A DNA stretch of 64,000 bases from Lunularia cruciata (GCA_948567375.1 OX419759.1:33767493-33831492), one strand, 5' to 3'. Counted from the stretch's first letter, positions 1 through 12,944 are shown. Translations and numbers: made by a program. Notes: a model not told the origin generated them from the letters alone.

Positions 1-411
1 AGCCATTTGTAAATCCCTGGTCAGGACAGGCGATTGAGAAACGTTTAGTCCACTGTTCTCAACCTATAGGAAATGCTACGGCAAAACACATGATTCTGAT
101 AACTCTAAATTTTAGAAATGGTCCATTCACCAGAAACGAAGACGAAACAACTTCGGAAAGTCTTGATAGAAACAAAACAGTAGTTTGAAACAAGAATGTC
201 TTTCTTTTTCTACAACTAAAAGTGATTTAATATTATTCATGAATTCATATTGTGACTTGTAATACAGCATTTGTATTGCTTCCTGAAGATTTTCGAATTT
301 CGACCAAACGGTAACTTACCAAAAATGTAGCATGGGATTCCTTTCCACGCATGTTTTATAAGTTATAAGTGAGGAAACTTCATATGCCAGATTAGATGCA
401 GCCTTCTTTTC
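1..411. repeat. Direct repeat, left copy of the pair bracketing the window
   Basis: This stretch matches 63568-64000 in the same orientation at roughly 95% by eye. The main difference is an insertion of about 26 bases in the right copy near 63806-63832. No reading frame is convincing within it, although the first ~85 bases of the right copy continue in frame from Copia coding sequence. Both ends of the match are set by the window edges, so the true repeat is probably longer. Confidence 0.93.
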
Positions 412-463
412 GTTGAATACTACCATGTCCGCTCGGTCGAATCCGAAGGGCTTCGGAGAAAAC

Positions 464-685
464 CTATGTCAAGACTCGCAGTTGTGATCTGGCAAGGCCA
501 CCATATTCAACTGACATGGATGCCTTGCTTTCAATCTCCCATGTCGTCCTATTCTTGATCTTCCAGGAAAAGTAAGACATCAGTGTAAGGGTACTGCGGT
601 TGTCAGCATCAAAATCCTTCGCGTCGTTATCAGAAGGGTCATCATCATTGAAGGATAGAAGCAGGAAACTTAAGCTTAATCGTGA
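464..685 (-). CDS. Possible short or terminal exon, unrecognised product
   Basis: On the minus strand a 73-codon frame runs open from 685 to a TAG at 464-466. It has no ATG at its upstream end, so it would have to be a last exon or start at an internal Met. An acidic Asp/Asn-rich stretch (around 590-645) is followed by a segment with FSWKIKNRTTWEIES and VEYGGLARSQLRVLT. The amino-acid make-up looks like protein rather than noise, unlike the AT-rich DNA beside it, and the local base composition is more balanced. No family is recognised. It could equally be a chance open frame. Confidence 0.3.
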   Translation of the reverse strand, partial: SRLSLSFLLLSFNDDDPSDNDAKDFDADNRSTLTLMSYFSWKIKNRTTWEIESKASMSVEYGGLARSQLRVLT

Positions 686-2700
686 TTAAGCAAGTAAGTC
701 AACATTCAAATGGAAAACATTCAACAAAAGCTCAAAGTTTATTGCATGTTGACCGAGTATAACTTGAGAGAAAAAGACTTGTACAACAGACCACCAATTA
801 CAATGCTATTGGTGCCCGGTCAGAACCCGGAGTGCGTATGCAAAATAGATGTAATTTCATAGCAGAGATATACCCTTCAACCCTTTGGGGAACAAATTTC
901 TGAGAACAGGTTGATAACCCTTGAACTTTGACGATTCTTCAATATGTGTCAGTTGTCATTGCACCATTACGATAAATAAACTTTGAGTGTGATGACAAGC
1001 CATATAACACTTATTAAGGAGTTTTATGTATGAATATGATAATTGGGCGCAAAGAATATATTTGATGGGAAACTGGAGGTCAAATAACCATATCTTACAC
1101 ACTACATTACGAGACTCGAAAGAACAATGGGATCTTCGCGAAGTAGAGTAGTATGAATCCTATAATGAATTAGAGTGGGAAATTCAGTGACAAACAGAAT
1201 CGAATTGTATAGGTCGTCATTTGGGAGAGATGGGAGAAACGAAAGAATCCGTAAACATAATGCTTTAGGTTAGAAATAAGGCCTGGTGGAGCCATTATAC
1301 ATATATTTCTTTTTTTCTCTATATGTTACCGCTTAGATCCCATTCCTTTTTCCGTCAAACTAGCTAAGTACCTATGCCATACATGGGCTAGTGTATCTTA
1401 TGAATCTTGGGGATTTATCCAAACAAATCTTTTGGAGATAATAATTACGAAATTGCTATTTAGATATCTATTGAAATCAAAGGTATATATGTTTGGACTG
1501 ACCCCGTCCATGAAGTTACATTTAAATTCATCTTAATCAAATTTATTTTATTTTCTATTTAATTAAAAAATTTATCAATTGGAGATTTATAAGATTATCA
1601 TTGAGATTATTGCTGGGAGGAAATATCTTTCATTTTAATACATTTTTGAGTTTATTTAATTATCCTTTCTTGATACGAGGAATTGGTCATAGAATTTCTT
1701 TGTCAATGTCTACATTTTAAGTATAATTGTAATTTATTTATCACAATGAAAAGTTTCATGACAAAATAAAATTACAAAATAACTGTTGAAGTTATGTATG
1801 TGTATTTGGTACTCTAAAACCCAAATTTTGATTGAACTACTATTTGCTCAAGGTAAAGCATAATATGGCATTTATTTTAGTGTTGCAGCATCATTAAAAC
1901 TAACCCATAAAGCTCGCCATAAAATTCAACAGTTACACCTACCTGAAATTTTCATTATTCAGTGACTTTCAAGCTGAAATGGTAAGAATTCTCTTAAAAT
2001 TTATCTAGTGCTCATCTTTACTACAGTTACTCTAGATGAGAATAAGATGAAAAAATCACCAATATTACTATATGATATAAAAAACTACAAAGATAAGTTA
2101 AGATTTGATTGGCATTATACTATATATTGTGGATCTAGAATATACTATCAAATACTTCCAAAAATAAGAAAATTATGTTTTACTTTGGGTACATACTTAT
2201 GTGGTTAATGTAATATGGTTTAATTATTGAAATTATGTAATTTATTTTTTATTAAAATGAAATAGTAAAACTAATTAGTAGAAAAAGAAATATAAGATCA
2301 ATTTTGTGAGCTTGATGATCTAATAATCATTTTGGCATTTCACTATTTTAGATTTAATTATTAAATTGAGAAATAAATAATAATATCTGTTAGATATTAT
2401 ACCTAATTATTGAATTCAAATATCCACTTTATAATTTTATTTAAACCTTGTCAAACCTATCATATATAATTTACTGTTTTCTAGTCTTTATGTAAAGTTT
2501 TAATATTCTTTGAAATTAGGACTTGAATGAATAAATAAAATCCATACATAAATATTTTTATAATTATTTTCTATCTAATTTTAATTTTGATGTACAAATT
2601 TTTCTTATAGAAATAATTAAAAAAACTTCTAGCTAGATTGATACTCCATATTTATCCTAGTTTTATTTTTTAATAATATCTCAAATTACTAGGATAGATA
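686..2700. other. AT-rich intergenic DNA, no gene seen
   Basis: Long runs of A/T with frequent stops in all frames. The one Met-initiated open stretch (2008-2208, plus strand) is Ile/Lys/Tyr-rich, as expected from AT-rich non-coding DNA, and was rejected. No RNA gene or element is recognised. Confidence 0.6.
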
Positions 2701-2707
2701 TATTATT

Positions 2708-2785
2708 AAAAAAAATTGGCTTTTCAAATAGTGAAGCTAAAATCTGTAGATTTTAGCTTCATTATCTGAAAAGCCAACTTTTCTT
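2708..2785. repeat. Long near-perfect palindrome (foldback)
   Basis: Two arms of about 38 bases (2708-2745 and 2748-2785) are reverse complements apart from a few mismatches, separated by only two bases. The core is GAAGCTAAAATCT/AGATTTTAGCTTC and the outer part is TTGGCTTTTC/GAAAAGCCAA. It would form a long hairpin in RNA or single-stranded DNA. It could be a short foldback MITE or a hairpin RNA source; nothing shows which. Confidence 0.85.
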
Positions 2786-2801
2786 AATTTTACCTTCATA
2801 G

Positions 2802-2877
2802 AATTTTGCGTGATTATACGATGAGGTCTATTATTTATTCCACTCCAAGCCGCGCTCCCCATTCCTCACGCAAAATT
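2802..2877. repeat. 76 bp unit with perfect 12 bp terminal inverted repeats
   Basis: AATTTTGCGTGA (2802-2813) and its exact reverse complement (2866-2877) flank 52 bases. The interior carries GATTATACGATGAGGTCTAT, a motif that recurs in each unit of the satellite at 3849-4194. This looks like a very small inverted-repeat element, or the remnant of one that also contributed to the satellite. Confidence 0.7.
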
Positions 2878-3848
2878 GTATCAAGGTTAAATTCAAAATT
2901 TATTTATCTATCGGTCTTTTAAAATCATAAATTTATTGTTGAAAAAATATTTAATATGGTTTTGTTTTGAGGTGTAAAAGATACGATGTATATGTTAAGT
3001 CTAATATCAGATCCTTTTATCTTTTCTTTTTGTCAGGTGTACACTCACCTCCTTTTAGTAATCTTTTTGTGATCTTCCCTCAATAATAAGTTTTATAATT
3101 TTTTTATATAATTGAAATTCGGGATTAAGGAAACAGATAATCTTTGATGTACATTATGATTATTGAGATCATAACATATAATTTTCTAAATATTAAAAAG
3201 GGAATGGAAATAAAATTTTACAACACTCTTTCCTAGGGAGAAAAGGATATAAAATAGATTTTTACCATACTAATTGCTTAGGGAGTTTTAACCAAGCGTC
3301 TGCAAACTAAGATCTTTAGATCTGTTAAATCAGTTTTAATCAGATAATACAGATATGTAAGATTATTAATGAAATGTAAACCAAAATGGGTATGTTCTGA
3401 GGAGTCGTTAGGAAGGAAAAAACCAGCCGAAATCCAGCCCAGAGAATAATCCAAACCCTAAGTTTTTATAGGCACATTCATAATACTACTCATTTGATAT
3501 ACGGGATTCGTCAAAACATTTACGGGAGGCTTACTAGATGAGCCTAGCCTTAGTCAATTCCGCAAGTAAAACTCTCCCTTCCCTGAAAGACTTATACTCT
3601 CATTTTCTCGGACTCGGTCCTCTAACGTTTTGCTCGGACTCAGCCCAGGCACTATACACTTTACCTATTCTTATCTAATGCTCTTTCCATAATTGTCAAC
3701 TTTAACTTCACTCCGACTTAGCAAAGATTCCTCTCTCATTTCCTTCCACCCTACCCAATTCTCACCTAAGGTTCTTTCAAATGCTTGGCTATTTCATGGT
3801 TCGCACACGTCTCTCTACTAGATGATTTCAGCCCAACTTTCGATTTCA
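2878..3848. other. No gene seen
   Basis: AT-rich up to about 3380, then a C/T-rich stretch (3440-3840) with short imperfect internal repeats around GGACTCGGTC / GGACTCAGCC. No sustained coding frame. The C/T-rich character continues past the satellite, so this may be part of an old LTR or leader. Confidence 0.5.
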
Positions 3849-4194
3849 GATTGCTTAACAAGTCTTAATAGTGATCGATTATACGATGAGGTCTATTTCT
3901 CTTTACACTTTGCTTAGACTTATCGTTTAGATGATGCATCATAGTTCGCTATTAGTATTGGATTGCTTAATAAGTCTTACTTAAAAGTGATCGTTTATAC
4001 GATGAGGTCTATTTCTCTCTACACTTTGCTTACAACTTATCGTTTAGATGATGCATCATAGTCTGCTATTAGTATTGGATTGCTTAATAAGTCTTACTTA
4101 ATAGTGATCGTTTATACGATGAGGTCTATTTGTCTCTACACTTTGCTTAGAACTTATCGTTTAGATGATGCATCATAGTTCGCTATTAGTATTG
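3849..4194. repeat. Tandem satellite, three units of ~112-117 bp
   Basis: Units at 3849-3960, 3961-4077 and 4078-4194 are nearly identical. Each begins GATTGCTTAA, contains TATACGATGAGGTCTATTT and GATGATGCATCATAGT, and ends TTAGTATTG. GATGCATC is palindromic. Unit 1 is shorter by a small deletion near its start. No coding function is seen. Confidence 0.93.
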
Positions 4195-6775
4195 AGCAGG
4201 AAATACTTCGATCATGTACATGTTTGCCCCTTACATTTGAAGAGTTAGATTCACCCCATCTGCTCTCGTGGTTCTATACTAGTTTCGGCTGGCACATTTT
4301 TTATATACATTCCATATCATGCATGTGATTTGCTTTCAATGAGTTCGGGATCTCTCGTTTCTCGAATGGTGTCTGTACTCAGTTCCCTGTATCCACTCTG
4401 TTAACCCCTCGCTCGTTTTCCTTTGTTTTTTCTCAGAATGGCTCCTCCGGCCACACTCTTAGGATCGTCATTTACAATTCATTCGTTATATCTCGTTGAG
4501 TCCTTTTCTGTTTGTTTTCATGCAAATTTATTGTTCCGTTGTAGGTTTATATCTTCGGATCATCTCTCACGTCTGTTCTTGCCTATCTTTTGATATATCG
4601 CGTTGCTTCTCATTTCCATTCCTCTCCCTGCATTGATTACTCATTTTCATTTACATACGTTGATTGACGGTTTCTCTGCATGTGTTTTAGCTTCAGATTA
4701 ATTTTTGATGTCGTTGCTTTGATTTAATTCCTTTCTGCAAGTTAAATTTCATCTCCTATCCACGTTCTATTGTTCCTTTCAGTTAGTTTCTGTTAATTTG
4801 ATTTCATTGCCATTATACATACGCTTTATTTGCAATAATGGGATCATGAATCCTCGTTTTTCGAATGGCTTGTATTCTCATTTTCGAATATATATGAAAT
4901 ATCATAATTATTATTGTACGATGAACTAGTATCCATTTTCTGAATGACTGGAACTTTCTAGTCTTGCAAATTGGAAGTTTACACTAATTTTTTAATTTTT
5001 TTTTCACCCAGTTTGACCGAGCTATATATTATTATGTTGTTACAGCTCTTTTGGCCTAAATTGATAGCATAGGAGATCTTACTATGAAACTTGTATCATT
5101 TCTTTGAAAAAGAGAACAAAAAACTTTTGTAAATCTTATGTATAAAGATATTAATAATTTTGGTAAGAAAAAGATCTATATGCAATGACTTGTTTTGTAA
5201 CTTCCTCATGTGATTCGATTTAATAAAATATTAAAATAATAATATTGATTGACATATGTTTTGACTATGTACACACTTTCTATACTTATCTTAAAATAAG
5301 ATTTAAAGATATCAATATAATATATCATATATATATATTTATATATTTATATATTTATATCAATAGATTTGAATATCAAGCTCTTATTAAAATCTATTTA
5401 TGTTAAAAATAATTTTTATAAGATATATTATATCATTAAAGTTAAATTTATTTTTTGATGTTATGAAATAAATTATAAATATATTATATTCTAAGCTGGT
5501 TATATCACTTTACCCTTACCTCTTCAATATATTAGATAACTTATCAAACTTCTATTATGAACTTAGGATATATGCTTATTTAAATAAAGGGAGATTCATG
5601 TCTCTATCAGTTAACCATAAAATTTTAGATGATATATACTTGTAGATAAACAAGTCAAGCAGAAGTGTTAATTTTCAATATTATTTTAATATTTTGATAG
5701 TGTCATAAGTGCAATAAATTTCATATTAAGAGAAGCATTAAATTTTTAAAAGAAAAATCACTTATATCAAATAAAATTTATTTTGATATAAATAATCATA
5801 TACAACCCCATGAGATCTTAATCACATATAATAATACAATACTAAGGAGACTAATAAAAGTCTAAAGAAAAATAATACATTAGTAAGGAGATTTGATAAA
5901 GGTCTAAAGAAAAATTCACCTATGTAAAGAAGTAGTAAGAAATATTATATATGGAAAAAATGTGTTTATAATAATTTACATGGTAACTTAATCATATTTG
6001 CATACTAATAAGATATTGGAGTAGATTTAGTGGATGCATAAAACCCTCACATAATTTGCAACTCAACATAGTCTTAAATTAAAGGAGAAGTATGAAATTG
6101 AGTAAATATCCATGCCTTTACTATACCTTACTCACATTATCCTTTGCAATAGAATACTGAAAAGAAAATAGTAAAGCTTCAACTTAATTACAGGAAACAA
6201 AACACACATTTATTTGATCAAACAAACTTACTTTCTATCACATTGCCATAATAATAAAACCATGTAATAAGAAAATAAAGGGGAGATACTAAGTGACTTA
6301 AAACCTTTTACTATAAGTATTCAATAGTTCCAATTATATTTATTTTACTTAAATACTGGTTAAATAAAATTAACTAGAACTTATAAAAAAATTTAGATTA
6401 AATATGAAAATAAAAAATTCTGAATTTAAATATCTACAATTCAATGAGAAACTATGAAGATATAATTATACAAAATCAATAATGAAAAAATTAATTTATA
6501 ATCAAAGTAAATGTAAGATATACCTCTAAATCACATATATCATCTTCCCCCTTAACTTGTTGAATACCAACAACCTCCATTAAATTATGGTTTTTGTATC
6601 CACTATATACCGTCACTCTTTCATAACTAATAATTTTTGGCATCTTATTATATATGATCACATGTCAAAATTGATGAATTACCAAGGGAAAAGTATATAG
6701 AAGAAAAATATACTTAAAAAATATATTGTAATGTAATCTACTATAATACTATCAAGGATACTTTGTTTTTCTCTT
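4195..6775. other. C/T-rich then AT-rich spacer, no gene confirmed
   Basis: 4195-5000 is pyrimidine-rich, and the phrase CTCGTTTTTCGAATGG recurs in diverged form near 4355 and 4855, so it contains old internal repeats. An ATG at 4438 follows a good acceptor-like tract (TTTTTTCTCAG) but only a short frame follows. 5000-6775 is very AT-rich, with a TA microsatellite at about 5320-5365, and has no coding signal. Confidence 0.5.
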
Positions 6776-8010
6776 TCATTTAAGAGCTTCTTGCATGGTT
6801 TGAAGTTGTTTGAGCAGTGCATAATTTGAAGAATTGGAGCAGTCAAGCATGGAGATCACAACTTCAATGCTTTTGAGTTTTTTATATTTTTGTAACGACA
6901 CATCCCTTAGTTAGGTTTTCATTGTCGATGCTTCTTTTTGTATTTGGTCTTGCACTAACATGATGAGTTCTTCATTGTTGAGTTCTTGATGAACCTCCTT
7001 CTCACTAAAAGGGCCAATAAGTCTTTGATTGATGTTCATATTGGATTGGAAGTTGTGCAAGCAAGTTTACAATTGCTTCTTCAATATTTTGCTAACCAAT
7101 AGGAAGCTCCACTTTTATTGTTGTGTTTACCATAAACCTTGGATGGTTGAAGTAATTTGCAATGGTGAGAGCACTAATTTCATTCCATGCCATTGTGCGC
7201 CATCGCATTGTTGTCAAGTGATAGACTTTGTAAATTTTTCTCCTTGCTTATCCTTGTCAATTGCAATTGCTAAGTGTAAGCAATGATTGTGATGCTTGAA
7301 TGCAAAAATTATTCCAAACATCCATTGGTTGGATTTAAGAAGTTGTATTTGGTGGAAGAAATACAATTTCAACATTTGTCAAATTTAGATTCTACGTAAG
7401 ACGTGATGATGCATTGTCAAGAAGCAATAAAAATTTTCAATTTGAGATTGCTCTAAAGCCACTTTTGGAACAATCCCCTTGTATCTATGCTCTTTTTGTA
7501 TGGCAAAAACCAAATCCATTATCTATAGCACTGCAAATGTTGAAGCAATGGGTTTGATTGCATGACCAATGAAAAACAACTTTGATTACATGATCGATCA
7601 ACATTAGCAAAAAGCACAATTTATCATTCTTTGAACCTTCTATTGAACCTTTTGCAATTGTTTGAGAAAAGCCAGTGCAGTGAAAAAGTCATGTCTAATC
7701 CATGTTGTAGATTTCAACATGATTATATTTTTGGATCTTGGCTTTGATTGCGGGTAGTGCAACTTGCATGCACTCAAGATCTACTAAGCCAATTTCACCA
7801 TGGATTTTGAAACAATGGACATTGTGGTGTTTTTGAAACTTTTACAACCATCCATTGGTAAAATTTGGACCTTTTGCACCAAGGTTCAAACGCATAGCAA
7901 AATCAAGAGCTTTTCTTTTAATAAGAGCACATGTAAGCACAACATGACTAGCTTAAGATTGTTGAATCTAGGTCGTCAAAGCGTTGCTCAAATGTGGATA
8001 ATTAGTGATA
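6776..8010 (-). pseudogene. Dead pogo/Tigger-type (Tc1/mariner superfamily) transposase
   Basis: Read on the minus strand in shifting frames, this matches the order of a CENP-B/Tigger-like transposase. First comes a DNA-binding part (ALIKRKALDFAMRLN, then GWL.KFQKHHNVHCFKIHGE around 7790-7950). The DDE core follows with LPAIKAKIQKYN...IYNMD, then GHAIKP and LLDNASSH-like segments (about 7340-7760). Next is VFLPPNTTSLI-like sequence and the helix region NEISALTIANYFNHPRF near 7130-7190. Last is an acidic tail (SEKEVHQELNNEELIMLV, 6930-7020). Several stops and frameshifts, including a stop directly after the NMD motif, show it is inactive. Assignment rests on motif order recognised by eye. Terminal inverted repeats were not found. 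Confidence 0.78.
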
Positions 8011-8470
8011 AAGAATGATCTGGCTCTTGAATCACTATGATACTTGGGAGTAGAGTTGTCTAGAACATCTACCATCTAGGGAGTAAGTTAGTTGGAAGTC
8101 ACAATGAACATTTGGTTACTGTGATGACAGAGTTGATTTTACTTCACCACAGTATTGGAAGCAGCTCAAGATTCATAAAAGCTTATAACAAGTGGAGATT
8201 CCAAAAATCCAGGCTCCAGAGGACTGCTGTCCTTGGAAGAAAACAATGCCACAATGCTCTTCTTTCCCCTTCGAGTTGACTAAAACCACCATCGTGGTGG
8301 CATCACTGATTACAGCTATAGATAGTAGAGGCAAAAATTAGCGTGCATTCAATTTATCCTGAACTCAGAAGAGGTTGTGTTGCACTGAATGTATCATTTG
8401 GCACAGCATGCGGGCAAGTTACACTACCAGAATGTTAGACCAAAGGTTTTGAACACAAGTTCCTCTGATA

Positions 8471-8915
8471 TGTTTGGCTTGTTATCAGCAACTTGACTGA
8501 CCAAGAGCAAGAGCAAATGTGATTGATGAAACACCTTGCTGTTCCATGCGGTGAGGATAGGGATAGTCACTTGTCTAGATATGTTCACTCATTACTCAAG
8601 CTAAGTATTAAAGTGACTAGATATCTTGAGTGGTCAATACTCATGAAGTCCTACAAGTCAATATTCAGGAGTTCAGTCGGATGAGAGTGATGAGGGACTA
8701 TCTTTGTTAGTTATATATATATGTATATATATGTATATGTGTGTGTGTGTGTGTGTGTGCAATGAGAAATAAAGGTTCAAATGATGGTGTGAGCATGTTT
8801 TAGCCATGGAGGTAGCTTCCAAGATAAGGAGTGAACCACGTTATATCCTGTTGTCCTGTTTAATGGGCTTTATGATGTGCTATTGCAAGAGGTCCTGGGG
8901 CTGTGTTTACTAACA
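8471..8915 (+). repeat. 5' LTR of the 8.5-13.4 kb Copia element
   Basis: Aligns with 12945-13363 over nearly its whole length, including AAGTGACTAGATATCTTGAG and CAGGAGTTCAGTCGGATGA. It contains a TA/TG microsatellite (about 8709-8760) that is much shorter in the 3' LTR. A primer-binding site complementary to initiator tRNA-Met (TGGTATCAGAGC) begins three bases downstream at 8918. Confidence 0.9.
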
Positions 8916-8975
8916 ATTGGTATCAGAGCTTAGTTGGTCCTAAAGAGGGCCTAGAAGCAAGTCCATAGTAAAGCA

Positions 8976-11900
8976 ATGGCAGGGGTGATATCCATATCAA
9001 ATGCTAAATTTGCAGTGAAGAAGTTTGATGGGAAAAACAGTTTTGGATTTAGGATGCTGAAGATGAAGGACCTCCTTGTCCAGCAAGGACTGCATAGAGC
9101 ACTAAAGAGAAAAAAGGAGGACAAAGGTGATGAGGATGAGGAAGATGAAGATGCAGATCTCAGAGCTATTAGCACTATTATGTTGAACCTTGTTTATGAA
9201 GTGCTATAAAATGTTATGAATGAGGAATCTGCACCAAAACTATAGACCAAAGTGGAGAATCTTTATATGACCAAGTAATTGACAAATGAACTGTTTCTTA
9301 AACAGAAGTTGTACATGTTGCGCATGAAGGAAGGCCAAAATATTTGGAGCACCTTAATTCTTTCAACAAAATCATTTGTGAGTTGATGAGCATAGAGGTT
9401 AAGTTAGAAGAGGAGGATAAGGCATTGCAGTTATTGAATTCATTTTCTCCATCATATGAGCATCTGGTCACAACTCTTCTATATGGGAAGGATGATATAA
9501 ACTGTGAGGAGGTCACTTTAGCATTATTGTCCAACGAGATGTGAAAAAAACCCAACCAAGGAAATACAAATTCAGAGGATCTATTTATCAGAGGGAGGAA
9601 ATGAGAGAGAGAGAGATCAGATCAGGAGTAAATCAAGATCCAAGTGTAGAACTGGAGGTTTCAAATGCAAGTGCTGGATTTGTGGGAAGGTTGGACATTT
9701 CAAGAAGGATTGTAACAACCAGAGGCTTGAGTCCAACAAGGATAAAGGTCAACTTTCAGATCAAGTAAGTATTGTTGAATCATCTGGTGTTGTGGATGAT
9801 GTTCTATGTGTTACCCAAGACAAATATCAATTTGAGGAGTCATGGATATTGGACTCAAGTTGCTCTTACCACATATGTCCAAATAAAGAGTGGTTTCATG
9901 AGTACAAAGCATTCAATTGAGGATTTGTAATACTGGGGAACAACATGGCTTGTAAAGCTATTGACATTGATACAATAAGAATTAATATGTTTGATGGTAT
10001 TGTGAGTACTCTTGCTGATGTGAGGCATGTTCTTGAGTTAAGGAAGAATTCGATATCAACAGGCACTTTGGACTCAAATGTTTGGAGGTGGGGAGCAGAA
10101 AACGTAACACTCAAGGTACCAGAAGGAGCATTGGTTGTAATGAAGAGCAAGAAGATATGAGATCTTTATGAGCTTGTTGGAGAGATCATTATTTGAGGAG
10201 TGGCAAGTTCTATTTCTGAAAATGAAGATCCCAAAGATCTTACTCAGTTATGGCACCTATGTTTGGGTCATATGAGTGAAAGGGGTTTAAGTGAATCGTC
10301 CAAGCAACAACTTTTGAAAAGCCTTAAAAGTTGTAAGTTAAAAGTGAGCATTGTGTAATAGGAAAGCAACAAAGGGTGATCTTTTCCATAGGATTTCACT
10401 GAAAAAAGAGAATTTTAGACTATGTGCATTCTGATGTTTTGGGTTCTGCACCTATAGCTTCAAAATCTGGAGCATTATATTTTAATCTTTGGTTGATGAT
10501 TACTCTAGGATAGTATGGGTCTACACCATGAACCAAAAATCAGAGGTCTTCTCTATCTTTAAACAATAAAAGGTGATGATGGAGAAACAAACTGGAAGGA
10601 AAGTGAACTGTCCGCGATCTGATAATGGTGGAGAATGCAAATTTGGAGAGTTTGATAGATATTGTAAGATTGAAGGGATAATTTATCGCTTAACCATACC
10701 TGGTACTCCTCAACAAAATGGTGTGGCAGAGCGGATAAATTATACATTCTTGGAGAAAGCAAGAAGTATGTTAAGCAACACCGGATTAAAGAAGAGTTTT
10801 TGGGCAGAAGCTATATATATGGCTTTTCATATATCACTCTATTGCTATTGAGTGTAAGACACCTATGGAAAAATGGACAGGTTGGCATGTTGAGTACACG
10901 TCACTTAGAGTGTTTGGATGCATAGCTTATGTTCATATTCAACAAGAACAAAGGACAAAGTTAGATCCTTAATCTAGAAAATTTATATTCTTGGGATATG
11001 AGAAGGATACAAAGGGATATGGATTATGGGATCCAAAAAGGTGTTGTATTGTTATAAGTAGTGATGTAGTTTTTGATGAGACTAGTACAATGAAGACTAT
11101 TACTATAGCAAAAGAAAAAAATTCAGTTAGATTTTGTTATGATAGATATTGATCTTGGAAATGAAGACATCTCATTTCTTGTAGATCTACCAAGTGAACC
11201 ATTAGAAGAGCAAAGTCCAAAAGTGATTCATGAATAGAGGTATCTAAATAGGGATAGAAGGCTTTCAAAAAGATTTGATGATTCATTTGTAGCTTATGCT
11301 CTTCTTAAGGAGAATGGTGAGCCTTCTTCATATGAAGAGGCAATGCAAGGTCAAGAGTGTCAAAATTGGCATTGTGCAATGGAAGAGGAGATGAAGTCTT
11401 TGGCCAAAAACCAAACATGGGGACTTGAAAAATTGCCCATGGGAAAAAGGCAATTGGTTGGGTATGAATATTCCAAAAGAAGGAAGGACTTCCAAAATCT
11501 TGGTGGAGATCAATACAAAGCAAGACTTGTAGCAAAGGGTTATAGCCAAAAAGAAGGTATTGACTTCAATGAGATTTTTTCACCAGTGGTAAAAATCTCT
11601 TCAATTTGTGCACTATTGGCAATAGTTGCATTACATAACTTGGAGTTGGAGCAACTAGATGTTACAACTACTTTTTTACATGGAGAATTGGAGGAGAAGG
11701 TTTACATGCATCAACTTGAAGGTTCTATGGTACCAAAGGAACCAAAGGAACCAAAACTTGGTTTGCAGGTCAAAAAAATTCTTTATATGGACTAAAGCAA
11801 AGTCCAAGACTTTGGTACATGAAAGTTGATGCTTTCATGTTGAAGCATAGATATAACAAAAGTGAATCAGATTGTTGTGTGTACCTCAAGAAGCTACATG

Positions 11901-12910
11901 GACCTAGAGTTTTTGATTTAATCATCTTAGTATTATATGTGGATGATATGCTGATTGCTGCCGAGGATAAGGTTGAGGTGGAGAAATTGAAAGCACGACT
12001 TGGTAAGGAGTTTGATATGACTTGGGTTCTTCAAAGATGATGCTAGGGATTGAATCCACCGAGACAAGAGCAAGGGAAAGTTATGGATATCTCAAAGGAG
12101 ATATTTGGAAAAATTACTTGCTCAATTTGGCATGGAGAATGCAAAACCAGTCAACACTCCAATGACAAGTCATTTCAGGATACCATTGAAGAAATGTCCA
12201 TCAAATGAGAAGGAGAGAAAACTAATGTCAAATATACCTTATGCTAGTGCTGTTGGGAGTTTAATGTATGCTATGGTCTGCACTAGACTAGACATCTCAT
12301 ATGCTTTGAGTATGGTGAGTAGATACATGACAAATCCAATGAAACAATACTGGGAAGTTGTGAAGTGGATACTTAGTTACTTGAAAGGGACTATACATAT
12401 TGGCATTACCTTTGATGTGGATAAGGACCAAGACAGAGGAATTACAGGGTATGTAGATTCTGATTTTGCCAGAGACTTGGATAAGAGGTCTAAAACAAGA
12501 TTTGTTTTTACAATTGTTGATGGTGCAATAAGTTGGAAATCTACTCTCCGTTCTATTGTTGCTCTTTCTACTACAGATGCGGAATATATGGCAACAACTA
12601 AGGCTGCCAAAGAGGCAATATGGCTACAAAGATTAGCCAAGAATATAGGACTCCCTAACATGAAGTCCACACTCTTTTGTGATAGCCAAAGCGCTATTCA
12701 CTTGGCCAAGAATCAAGTATATCATTCAAGGCAAAGCATATTGACATGAGACATCATTTTACCTTGGAAATTGTGACAAGTGGTGAGATCAATTTGCAAA
12801 AGATTGGCACGGAGGTAAACACAGCTGATATGTTGACTAAACATGTTCGTGTTGAGAAGTTCAAGTTATGCATGAACTTACTCAATGTTCAATGTTGCTC
12901 TTTGGGATGA
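8976..12910 (+). pseudogene. Copia gag-pol polyprotein, disrupted
   Basis: Begins MAGVISISNAKFAVKKFDG at the ATG 8976. Gag runs to about 9720 and ends in a CCHC zinc knuckle (CKCWICGKVGHFKKDC, about 9663-9717). The protease region follows, with the active-site triad read as DSS (WILDSSCSYH) rather than DSG or DTG. Then come the GAG-pre-integrase motif (LWHLCLGHMSERG), an integrase core (RSDNGGECKF... TPQQNGVAERI, 10610-10740), reverse transcriptase with YVDD (about 11935-11950) and RNase H (ALSTTDAEYMA, near 12565). It ends TADMLTKHVRVEKFKLCMN. Multiple stops and frameshifts (for example after 9206, 9540, 10158 and 12040) rule out a full polyprotein. Confidence 0.92.
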
Positions 12911-12944
12911 TATGGTGGATACAAGTAAAAGGTGGAGATTTTTA

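Noticed and set aside
1000-1500. Possible organelle-derived insert
   Set aside because: Some phrases looked plastid-like, but no gene or known intron could be identified.
2008-2208. 66-codon plus frame
   Set aside because: Ile/Lys/Tyr-rich content in very AT-rich DNA, with no domain.
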